Below are positions 24,401 to 31,343 of a stretch of 38,160 bases of DNA, piece by piece; the stretch's first letter is position 1, and each line of letters begins with the position of its first letter. This DNA comes from Streptomyces carpinensis. GTDB lineage: Bacteria; Actinomycetota; Actinomycetes; Streptomycetales; Streptomycetaceae. Both the position numbers and the translations under genes were made by a program. Where the stretch lies: contig NZ_MUBM01000319.1 of NCBI RefSeq assembly GCF_002154505.1, positions 1 through 38,160 of the forward strand, written 5' to 3'. The notes below the pieces were generated by a model. That model was not told the origin of the DNA. It did not search any database and worked only from the letters and a program-made list of their open reading frames with translations.

Positions 24401-27400
24401 CAATCGGTGTTGAGGCACCGTTGAACAGGCGCAGGTAGCCGGTGGCCGCGCATCCCGTGTCCGGGCCGAGCTGCTGAGCGTGAACGGACACGGTGACGTG
24501 CGCGGTGCCGGTGTCGCAGGCAGGCCGAGGCGCGGCGAGCGTCGCGGCGAGGGTGGCCACGGTTCCGACGGTGCCCGGCTGCGGGCCGCTCGCGGCCGGG
24601 ACGGTCACCGTGCCGCCGTCCCACAGCGTTTGGCCTCCGGTGACGGGCGCGCCGGTGGTGTACGGGTAGTACGGGCCGGGCGCGGTGTCGGTGACCGTCG
24701 GGTCCGGGGTGCCGTCGGTTGGCTGGTCGCACAGCAGGAGCGCCGTGGTGTTGCGGCACGGCTCCGCCGCCGGGGAGCAGGTGCCGACCGTGCCGGCTGG
24801 GGTGTACGGGCTGGTGCCGTCCAGGGCGGTGTCCCGCACTACGGGCGCAGCGATGCCCTCGGTGAAGGTGAAGTGCCGCAGGAACGTCGTCACCGTGCCG
24901 TCAGGAGCGGTGTCGCACAGGGTGAGGACGTCGGTGTTCACCGCCGGGCAGCACGGGGCGTCCCCGCTTCCGCCGTCGCAGGGCACGAGGCGCTTGCCGG
25001 GCGGGATGGAGTCCTGGCGGGTGCCGTTCTCGTCCAGGTAGTACGTGTGGCCGCTGGGCTCGATGATCTGCGTCCACACCTGCGGGGCGTGGTCGTAGGT
25101 CGCGATGACGTGGAGGATCATCCCGGCCAGGTTGGCGTTCGGGCATGCGGCGGGCGGGGCCGTCTCCAAGAGCTGGACAACCACGTCGTTCTGTCCGGCG
25201 CGGCCTCCGGGGACGGCGGTCGGCGGGACCGTCCACGCCGGGTCAACGAACTGGCTGGGGCCTACGGGCTGCCACGCCCCGTCGTTCAACCGCCACTGGA
25301 TAACCCTGTTGTCCGCGTTGAGGACGGTCGTGGAGATCCGGATGGACTCCGGGTCCACGTCCACGGGCAGGACCCAGGAGGCGCGGGTGTACCAGGTGCC
25401 GGGGAGCGGCGGGGAAGACTCCGCCGCGGTCGGGCACACGGAGCGGTCGGCGTGCGGGCTTACCCAATGCGCCTTGTTCGGCGCGGAGTCCGTCACCACC
25501 CACGCCGGGATGGGCGCCACCCGGTACATCGGGTACCACACACCGGTGAGGTTGGGGGCCCACGTCCAGTCCGCGTCCACGCCGCTGGTGGCGTTGGCCG
25601 GGTTCGTCAGGAACTCACTGGTTCCGGACTCCACCACGCACACCTGGCGGGTGATCCGGTCCGGGCTCGGGCACTTCGTCAGCTCCGCCCCGGCCGGGAG
25701 CGTGAACGGCTCGCCGTCAAGGTCGGTGAGCCGCTGCTCGATCAGGTCGCCGCTCTGGTCGTCATAGACACGCTCGGCGATGACCTGCCCGGTGATCTCC
25801 CCGCTTGCCTGGTCGCGGACGCACAGGAGCGCCGTCTCGACGTCGACGCGGGTCTCCGGGGGCGGCTGCTCGCAGCACTCGGCGGCCGGCTCGCACTGCC
25901 CGACGTCACCGGTGACGGTGTACGGCTCGCCGTCCAGGGTGGTGTCCACCACGGAGACCGTTTCGCCGGTCTCGCAGTCCACGACCGTCCGGCGCATGAA
26001 CTGCGTCGTCCTGGGGAGCGCGATGTCGAGACGGCCGGTGACGTAGTTCAGGCCGTTGGTGTCGCGGACCTCGATCTCGACCGTGTTGGGGCCTGCGGTG
26101 ACGGGGATCTGTGCGGTGCCGGACGTTGCGGGCTGATTCCACTGCCCGTACATCCCGGCATCGACCCCGTTGATGCGGACGCGGGCGCCGCCGTCGCCTC
26201 GGAAGCCAACGGACTGGGCGACCGCGACGCCGTCCTCCGGCGCCTGGAACGTCTTGCGGAGGACCCACCGCACGGGGGCGGCGTCATAGCCGGCCCACTG
26301 GGCGCTGCCGGTACCGGCGTTCATGTCGGCCCGCGCGCCCAATGCGGGGACGGGCGCGGTGGCGTACCGGGCCGGGTACGGCATGGCCGCCTCCGGGCCA
26401 AACCCGGCGTTGGCGCCAGTGAAGCTGACAACCTCCCAGCCGTCCGCACTCGCCCGGTTCGCCGGATCGAAAACCGTGATCACGTCGGTTGCGGCGGTGT
26501 CGCAGAGCAGGGTGCTGCTGGTATCCCGGCACGACTCCGGCTCGGGCTCCGGGGGTTGGCACACGCCGACCGTCCCGGCAGGGACGTACGGGGTGGTGCC
26601 GTCCAGGAGCGTGTCCGTGACGGAGGTGACCGCGCCGTCGCAGCCGCGGCAGACGGTGCGGAGGAACGTCACGCTCACGGGGGTGACGATGAAGTCGCCT
26701 ACCGCGCGCTGGGTGGCGTTGAGGCCGGTAGTCCCGTCGGTCGCGAACAGCAGCTCGGTGACCGGTCCCGGGTGCATGAACCGGGAGACGGGAGCCGTGT
26801 CTGATACTGGGCCCGCAGTCGTGACGGAGCTGAGCGTGCGGGTGGCGGGGTCCCACACGTGATCGGCGGCGAGTGACACCAGCACGGTGCCGGGCGGCAT
26901 CACCAGCTTGCCGACGCCAGTCGACCGGCGGCCAACCCGAGCGCTCCACTCAACGCTCACCGGGCGGTCGAACGTGACCGGCAGCGGCCCCATACTCGGG
27001 GACGGAAGCAGCGCCACCGTCCACCAGTTCGGGATCGAACTTGTGCCGCCCGCGATCGTCCAGCTCACCCCGTTGGACAGCGTCCCCGCCCGGGTGGTGG
27101 GCTGGCTCGCGGGATTGAGGATCGGCGCCGGGTCCGTGTTCGCCGGCACGTCGCACAGGGTGGTCGTCTCGCAGTCGTGGCAGGTCCCGCAGACGTTGAC
27201 CGTGCCCGCCGGGGTGTACGGCTCGCCGTCGAGGCTGTAGTCCGTGTGGCCGGTGATCTGTCCGTTCTCGTCCCGGGCGTAGTCCCGGACGAACGCGGTC
27301 ACCGTGCCGTCGGCGGCCGTGTCGCAGAGCTGAACGATGTCCCGTTCCCACTGCTCGACCCCGGCCGGACACGTCGTCACCTGCCCTTGCGGGCTGTAGG

Positions 27401-28865
27401 TCTGGCCGGTGACGGCGTCGACCAGGCGCACCGCGGCGATCGAGCCGTCCGCGTCGTAGCTGTACTCGATCAGGACCAGGCCGAGGACGTCCCCGGTGTC
27501 CGGGTCCACGTCACAGAACGTGCCGCTCACCTGGATGGAGCGGGAGTCGCCGCAGGCGATCGTCCCGGCCGGCGGCTCCCCGGCGCTGTAGGCGCCGGTG
27601 GTGAGGTTCAGCCACCCGTCCCGGGTGACCGTGCCGTCGCAGTCGCGGGTGACCACCACGGCGATCGGCTCGCCGTTCGCCAGGCACAGGCCGAGCGTCG
27701 CCACCGGGGTCGTCTGCGCCTCGCAGTCCGGGGCGGCCGGACAGAGGCGCACGGCGCCGGTGACGAGGTGCGGGGTGCTGCCGTCGAGGTCGAAGTCGTC
27801 GTGCGAGGCGGAGTCGCCAAGCCAGGAGTACCGGCGCAGGAACGGGCCGGTGTCGTCGCACAGGGTCAGCGCCTGGGACGCCTGGGTGCCGTACTCGCAG
27901 TCGACCGGGGAGGTCGGCGTGTACGGGACGCTCGGGTCGTCCTGGTAGGTGAGGGTGAGTTCGGCTGTGCCGTCGGCGTGGACGCACCACAGTTCGCTGT
28001 AGGTGACGTCGGCCTGGCCGTCGCCGTCGGTGTCGTCGCAGCGGGTACGGCACAGCGTGTCGATGCAGCTCTTGCTGTCGTTACCGGCGCATGCGCCGAC
28101 TGTGCCGGTGACGACGTGCGGGGTCTGCCCGTCGAGGGCGACGTCCTCGTAGGAGGCCGTGCCGTTCAGGAAGACGTACCTGCGCAGGAAGGGCCCGGTG
28201 TCGTCGCACAGCATCACCGTCTCGGACTCGGGGCAGCCGTAGGTGCACTCGACGGGGCTGGTCGGGGTGTACGGCGTCGACGGGTCGTCCTGGTAGGTGA
28301 GGACGAGGGTGGCGGTGCCGTCGGCCTTGATGCACCAGAGTTCGCTGTAGGTGGTGTCTGCCTGGCCGTCGCCGTCGGTGTCGTCGCACAGCTGGCGGCA
28401 GACGGTGTCGATGCAGTCGCTGGTGCAGGGGCCTGCGTCAGCCGGCGCCGGACCTGGCATGAACATGCCCGTTAGCAGGTTGATCCAGCCGACCACGACC
28501 GGGTCCGGTGCCGGGGTGTCGCAGTCGGCGCAGTCCGAGCGGACCACGACGAGGATCGTCGTGCCGTCCGCACGGCACAACGGGGCCGTCGTGATCGACG
28601 GCGAGCAGGAGCAGCCTGCCGTGCAGGGGCCAGCATCGGCCGGGGCCGGGCCGGCCGTGTAGACACCGGTGACCGGGTCGATCCAGCCGACCACGGCCGG
28701 ATCGGCGGCGGGGCTGCCGCAGTCGGCGCATTCGGACCGGATGACGAGGAGAACGGTCGTGCCGTCGGGGCGGCACAGCGGCGCTGAGGCGATCGACGGC
28801 GCGCAGGCGCAGGTGCCCGGCGTGCCTCCCTCGCCAGGCGCGCAGGGCACAGGCTCAACGGGCAC
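21483..28865 (-). CDS. Giant Cys-rich modular tail/fibre protein (2460 residues)
   Basis: GTG 28865 directly follows the upstream stop (TAAGTG) with GGAGG inside the upstream gene. The chain repeats at least 13 Cys-bounded modules of the form VQLCD..DGTVT.FLR...TALDG.TPYTPAGTVG.C. Calcium-site-like acidic loops (DDTDGDGQAD) occur three times, and several strand-rich insertion domains resemble carbohydrate-binding or jelly-roll modules. The N terminus holds two CxPS...CRxDGTT...CADC units, and the C-terminal ~80 residues are the domain shared with the proteins at 15944 and 16888. It probably forms a long disulphide-braced fibre or whisker. Location between capsid-side genes and minor tail genes does not decide between head and tail attachment. 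No enzymatic motif was seen. Confidence 0.75.
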   Translation of the reverse strand: MPVEPVPCAPGEGGTPGTCACAPSIASAPLCRPDGTTVLLVIRSECADCGSPAADPAVVGWIDPVTGVYTAGPAPADAGPCTAGCSCSPSITTAPLCRADGTTILVVVRSDCADCDTPAPDPVVVGWINLLTGMFMPGPAPADAGPCTSDCIDTVCRQLCDDTDGDGQADTTYSELWCIKADGTATLVLTYQDDPSTPYTPTSPVECTYGCPESETVMLCDDTGPFLRRYVFLNGTASYEDVALDGQTPHVVTGTVGACAGNDSKSCIDTLCRTRCDDTDGDGQADVTYSELWCVHADGTAELTLTYQDDPSVPYTPTSPVDCEYGTQASQALTLCDDTGPFLRRYSWLGDSASHDDFDLDGSTPHLVTGAVRLCPAAPDCEAQTTPVATLGLCLANGEPIAVVVTRDCDGTVTRDGWLNLTTGAYSAGEPPAGTIACGDSRSIQVSGTFCDVDPDTGDVLGLVLIEYSYDADGSIAAVRLVDAVTGQTYSPQGQVTTCPAGVEQWERDIVQLCDTAADGTVTAFVRDYARDENGQITGHTDYSLDGEPYTPAGTVNVCGTCHDCETTTLCDVPANTDPAPILNPASQPTTRAGTLSNGVSWTIAGGTSSIPNWWTVALLPSPSMGPLPVTFDRPVSVEWSARVGRRSTGVGKLVMPPGTVLVSLAADHVWDPATRTLSSVTTAGPVSDTAPVSRFMHPGPVTELLFATDGTTGLNATQRAVGDFIVTPVSVTFLRTVCRGCDGAVTSVTDTLLDGTTPYVPAGTVGVCQPPEPEPESCRDTSSTLLCDTAATDVITVFDPANRASADGWEVVSFTGANAGFGPEAAMPYPARYATAPVPALGARADMNAGTGSAQWAGYDAAPVRWVLRKTFQAPEDGVAVAQSVGFRGDGGARVRINGVDAGMYGQWNQPATSGTAQIPVTAGPNTVEIEVRDTNGLNYVTGRLDIALPRTTQFMRRTVVDCETGETVSVVDTTLDGEPYTVTGDVGQCEPAAECCEQPPPETRVDVETALLCVRDQASGEITGQVIAERVYDDQSGDLIEQRLTDLDGEPFTLPAGAELTKCPSPDRITRQVCVVESGTSEFLTNPANATSGVDADWTWAPNLTGVWYPMYRVAPIPAWVVTDSAPNKAHWVSPHADRSVCPTAAESSPPLPGTWYTRASWVLPVDVDPESIRISTTVLNADNRVIQWRLNDGAWQPVGPSQFVDPAWTVPPTAVPGGRAGQNDVVVQLLETAPPAACPNANLAGMILHVIATYDHAPQVWTQIIEPSGHTYYLDENGTRQDSIPPGKRLVPCDGGSGDAPCCPAVNTDVLTLCDTAPDGTVTTFLRHFTFTEGIAAPVVRDTALDGTSPYTPAGTVGTCSPAAEPCRNTTALLLCDQPTDGTPDPTVTDTAPGPYYPYTTGAPVTGGQTLWDGGTVTVPAASGPQPGTVGTVATLAATLAAPRPACDTGTAHVTVSVHAQQLGPDTGCAATGYLRLFNGASTPIALALVPNNTPVGWSGVLTAEADVPAADLAAGNIAALIALDTWDDSPAACPDSPRRTGWQLDAFTATVTYDQAGCAPQFLRNIVLDCESGAVVSVTDTTLNGGPYTPTGEPGQCTAASGGGTCCPQQPCGDTELAELCDLVYSPAPPTLTPASSFTLAGNVQVVGNLLYYSGGNVAVTGVANRAVTGLVAGAGYEFRFSTYWAGTGSPNPAASNAVYQVDVLDGTTVIATQQRNVSNGAGASPGPVPEAPVQFIAPASGAVTIRITDLTTGGGLNRDLLVIPQDVRSDVLTVQSTPFLRAITFDCDGAPTGSRDLALDGVTPYEVQGEVGTCAADGGSSGSAAPGPDTEIVQLCDTAPDGTVTAFLRQFTYEPGADAPTATDTALDGVTAYTPAGTVGVCQAEPCGDTEIVQLCDVTYDPQAPIPTPARDFTLTGNVVTANNGTILWFAQANQPANGVAELTVSGLLPATLYEFRFASAWIGAGAPDPANNNAIYRLDVLDGTTVLATRTRNTSNGSNVFPGGVLTEDLPPLAFIAPATGAVTIRFTDQTTGGAINDRDLFLMPLEVRTAVLTVTRTPFLRRFTFDCDGTPTGTQDLALDGVTPYEVQGEAGTCGGDGIGGSSVTPGPDTEIVQLCDVAADGTTTPFLRQLTYEPGADAPTVTDTALDGVTAYTPAGTVGTCQAATEGRDVELTPMCVIDNATGRVLQQILAEVTYDTATGDRLGVNYVDPRTWGPVALPGGAHLGLCPDAQSEPAPDVEVVQLCDLVDGADPVPFLRHLTYQPGATTPTVADTALDGTTPYVLTGTAGVCSTPCGVQAVIEQCRCDDLDADGLPDTGYVELLAVDCDGQLTSLGTYTDGLTAPYTPVSPVDCDAADEAEGAEPAFGVQAHRVELAAGQMWDAASVPLLRSVTLVARAAATVTTVDGTSTMIAGEAVTWSADKESDAAVVGPLVAHAGPDGSLIVNYTRAVTL

Positions 28866-29375
28866 TTACGCCTCCGGGTGTGCCTGGCGGCGGTGGGTGT
28901 CCCGGCCGCGCTCGGACTTGAAGGGGCGACTGCAGACGTCGCAGGTGAAGCCGTCGCCGGTCTCGTCGCCTGAGTCGCTTCCGTCGCTGTCGTCGTCCTC
29001 GGCGGGGGCGTCCTCCAGCGGCGCGAACTCAGGCGGGGGCAGCGGCGTGGAGTCGGGCCCGTACGCCTCAGCGGGCACCTCGGGCAGCGGCTCGCCGGGG
29101 ATCCCCTCCACCTCCGGCAGGCCGACGCCCAGCAGTTCGGCGGCCGCGGTGTCGGCGGCCGGCTGCGCCTGGTCCTCGTCGGGGCTGATGTAGCGGTGGC
29201 CGTCGACGACCGACCCGATCAGCAGCCGCTCGGGCATTTTGACGAACTGGTCGGCGGGCACGGCGAACACGGACTGGGAGACGGTGCGCACCTTCGGCCG
29301 CTGGGCGACCGCCCACACGGCGAAGTCGCGGCGCAGGGCGGTGGCGGGCTGGACGCGGATCAGCTCGGGGGGCAT
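28866..29375 (-). CDS. Virion-operon protein with a C-terminal C2H2 zinc finger
   Basis: ATG 29375 follows GAGG and gives 169 residues. The N-terminal ~70 residues (ELIRVQPATALRRDFAVWAV, VPADQFVKMPERLLIGSVVD) look folded. The middle is Pro/Glu/Asp-rich and probably disordered. The final ~25 residues, FTCDVCSRPFKSERGRDTHR followed by RQAHPEA, match the eukaryote-like C-x2-C-x12-H-x4-H finger. Such fingers occur in some bacterial and phage proteins. It could bind nucleic acid or a protein partner during head assembly. It is tightly packed between a head-region gene (8 bases) and the giant fibre gene (0 bases). Confidence 0.7.
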   Translation of the reverse strand: MPPELIRVQPATALRRDFAVWAVAQRPKVRTVSQSVFAVPADQFVKMPERLLIGSVVDGHRYISPDEDQAQPAADTAAAELLGVGLPEVEGIPGEPLPEVPAEAYGPDSTPLPPPEFAPLEDAPAEDDDSDGSDSGDETGDGFTCDVCSRPFKSERGRDTHRRQAHPEA

Positions 29376-29383
29376 GGCCGTCC

Positions 29384-30241
29384 TCAGGGGCAGGTGGTGA
29401 CGAGCACCGCGCACACGGTGCAGGTGGTCGCGGGAACGTAGGTGCGCTCGGCGAGCACGCGGCGGTCGTTGACGCGCCGGTCGATGGACGCGCCGGCCCG
29501 GTCCGGGATGACGTCGATCGGGCCGCGGCGGACGACGACCGGCCCGGAGATGTACAGCCAGGCGGTACCGGGCGGCGCCGGGGTGCCGTCCGGCCCGGAG
29601 TTGGCCGCGCTGTACCCGGAGCCGACGATGACGCAGTTCCCGGCGAGCGTGGACAGCCGGTTCTCGTCGACGTAGGCGATGTTGCAGCAGCCCAGCAGGG
29701 CGGCGGCGCCCGTGGGTACGTGGAGGGTGCCGACGCCGCCGTACGACTCGGCCAGGCAGCCCTCCAGCGCGGCCACGCCCTGCGCGATCGACACCGGCCC
29801 CTCGGCCGGGGTCAGGTCCATCGCGCGGGGGGCGAGCGTGTACCGCCAGAACGCGGACTCGACGGCCTGCTGCTCCCCCAGCTCCAGCGAGGCCCGGACG
29901 TGGTCGATGGCCTCCTGGTACGACCAGCCGATCGTGGAACACATCACCCCGGCGTAGATGGTGACCGGATCGGCTGCCTCATGGATCGGCGGGAAGAACT
30001 CCTTCTGGCCCGGCAGAGCACCCGGGGACACCTCGCCCGGAGACTCGTCCCCCAGGGACTCCTCGGGCGGGCACCAGTCGGTGTCCCGGACTGGGGAGCA
30101 GCCGAGTGCCATCCACTCGACACCGAGCAACTCGTGCTCGTCGGTGACGTCGATGACGTCGGTACAGCCGCCGAGGATCCCATACGGGAGCGGCCTCCCG
30201 GGAATGGCCTCGACGCGGCGACGCATACCTGCGGGTGGCAC
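29384..30241 (-). CDS. Virion structural protein downstream of capsid, unknown function
   Basis: GTG 30241 has GAAGGGG upstream and gives 285 residues; ATG 30226 is an alternative. There is an acidic loop near 60-80 (PPEESLGDESPGEVSPGALP) and a helical region (EAIDHVRASLELGEQQAVES). A Cys-rich C-terminal part (TGAAALLGCCNIAYVDENRL, RVLAERTYVPATTCTVCAVL) is like major virion proteins of related phages. It may be a capsid accessory or head protein, because it is the first minus-strand gene after the capsid once HNH-3 is set aside. I do not recognise a defined family. Confidence 0.6.
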   Translation of the reverse strand: MPPAGMRRRVEAIPGRPLPYGILGGCTDVIDVTDEHELLGVEWMALGCSPVRDTDWCPPEESLGDESPGEVSPGALPGQKEFFPPIHEAADPVTIYAGVMCSTIGWSYQEAIDHVRASLELGEQQAVESAFWRYTLAPRAMDLTPAEGPVSIAQGVAALEGCLAESYGGVGTLHVPTGAAALLGCCNIAYVDENRLSTLAGNCVIVGSGYSAANSGPDGTPAPPGTAWLYISGPVVVRRGPIDVIPDRAGASIDRRVNDRRVLAERTYVPATTCTVCAVLVTTCP

Positions 30242-30365
30242 GTCAGATCACCCCTTCGGGGAGCAACCGACACGCCGGGGAGAGGAGTTGTACCTGGTGA
30301 GAGGGTCGACGGCGCTGCACACGCCGCCGACCCAGACCGACCCCTTGGATAGAAGGAGTACGGCC

Positions 30366-31253
30366 ATGGCCGACACTACGGCATGCCTTGACGCCGCTGC
30401 TGCGACTCTCTGCGACGTGTGCGGGAAACCCCCGGAGCCCGACAACCGGCTCAAGGGCGGCGCCCACATCCGCTACTGCTACCAGTGGCGGCGCAGGAAC
30501 GACCCGACCCGACCGACCTGCGCAACTCCCGGCTGCGGACGGACCGCCCGCACCGGCAAGTCGCCGCTGTGTGATCGCTGTTACCAGCGGGCTCAGCGCG
30601 GCAACGACCCAGCTGCCCGCCCGTTCCACCAGCGGAACAACGACACCTGCAAGGTCGAGTGGTGCACTGTGGCTGCTGAGCGCCTCGGCTGGTGCCACGC
30701 CTGCTACCAGTGGAGCCGAGCCAACGACGGAGCAGACCCGACGGCGCGCCGCTACCGGTACGCCCGGAGCGTCGAGGACCTGGTCGCGCTCATCATGACC
30801 ATTCCGCCGAACCCAGTGACTGGGTGCCGGGTGAGCACCGGAGTCTTCGCTGCGGGCCGAGGCGGCTACCCCGTTACGACAATCCAGGGCGACCCACGCA
30901 CCCAGACGGTGACGAGGATCGTCCTCGCGCACAGGCTGGGTCGCCCGCTTAGGCCCGCCACACACGCCTGCCATACATGCGACAACCCGCCGTGTGTTGA
31001 GCCGTCCCACCTCTGGGAAGGCACGGCTGCAGAGAACAGCCGAGACCGAGACAGCAAGGGGCGTGGTGCCCGGGGAGTGGGTAACGGGCGGGCGCGGCTC
31101 AACCCGGACAAGGTCCGAGACATCAGGGTCCGCTACGTCCCCGGCAACAACCAGCACGAGAGCAACATCGCGGCTCTGGCCACCGAGTACGGGGTTAAGC
31201 CGCAGGCGATCCGGGATGTCGTCCGTCGTCGGACCTGGGCTCACGTCAAGTAG
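30366..31253 (+). CDS. HNH homing endonuclease with about three zinc-finger-like modules (HNH-3)
   Basis: ATG 30366 follows AAGGAG and gives 295 residues. The N-terminal ~115 residues hold three Cys modules (LCDVCGKPPEP..., PTCATPGCGRTARTGKSPLC, DTCKVEWCTVAAERLGWCHA). The HNH core (CHTCDNPPCVEPSHLWEGTA) covers ~190-230, and a helix-turn-helix segment (IAALATEYGVKPQAIRDVVR) ends the protein. The first module has lost part of the GGADP linker. It lies antisense between the capsid gene and the next virion gene, so a capsid transcript must run through it to reach the downstream genes unless other promoters exist. Its stop faces the capsid stop across a strong hairpin. Confidence 0.85.
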   Translation: MADTTACLDAAAATLCDVCGKPPEPDNRLKGGAHIRYCYQWRRRNDPTRPTCATPGCGRTARTGKSPLCDRCYQRAQRGNDPAARPFHQRNNDTCKVEWCTVAAERLGWCHACYQWSRANDGADPTARRYRYARSVEDLVALIMTIPPNPVTGCRVSTGVFAAGRGGYPVTTIQGDPRTQTVTRIVLAHRLGRPLRPATHACHTCDNPPCVEPSHLWEGTAAENSRDRDSKGRGARGVGNGRARLNPDKVRDIRVRYVPGNNQHESNIAALATEYGVKPQAIRDVVRRRTWAHVK

Positions 31254-31288
31254 CGCGTTCAGCATTGCCTCACCTCCTCGGGTGGGGA

Positions 31289-31323
31289 GCGGGCCCGTGG
31301 CCGTCAAGTGGCTACGGGCCCGC
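31289..31323. terminator. Bidirectional terminator-like hairpin after the capsid gene
   Basis: GCGGGCCCGTGGC (31289-31301) pairs with GCTACGGGCCCGC (31311-31323): 13 pairs including one G-U, with a 9-base loop. It lies between the convergent stops of HNH-3 (31253) and the capsid gene (31344). If efficient, it would separate capsid transcription from the downstream virion genes. Confidence 0.7.
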
Positions 31324-31343
31324 CGCGTTGAAGGCCGAGGGGG

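Noticed and set aside
21462..24413. Plus-strand open frame of 983 codons opposite the giant tail gene
   Set aside because: Antisense shadow of a high-GC gene: composition is Arg/Gly/Val-rich without domain pattern, and the minus strand has clear repeats, cysteines and a ribosome binding site.
24480..26804. Plus-strand open frame of 774 codons opposite the giant tail gene
   Set aside because: Same reasons: shadow of the repeat-rich minus-strand coding sequence.
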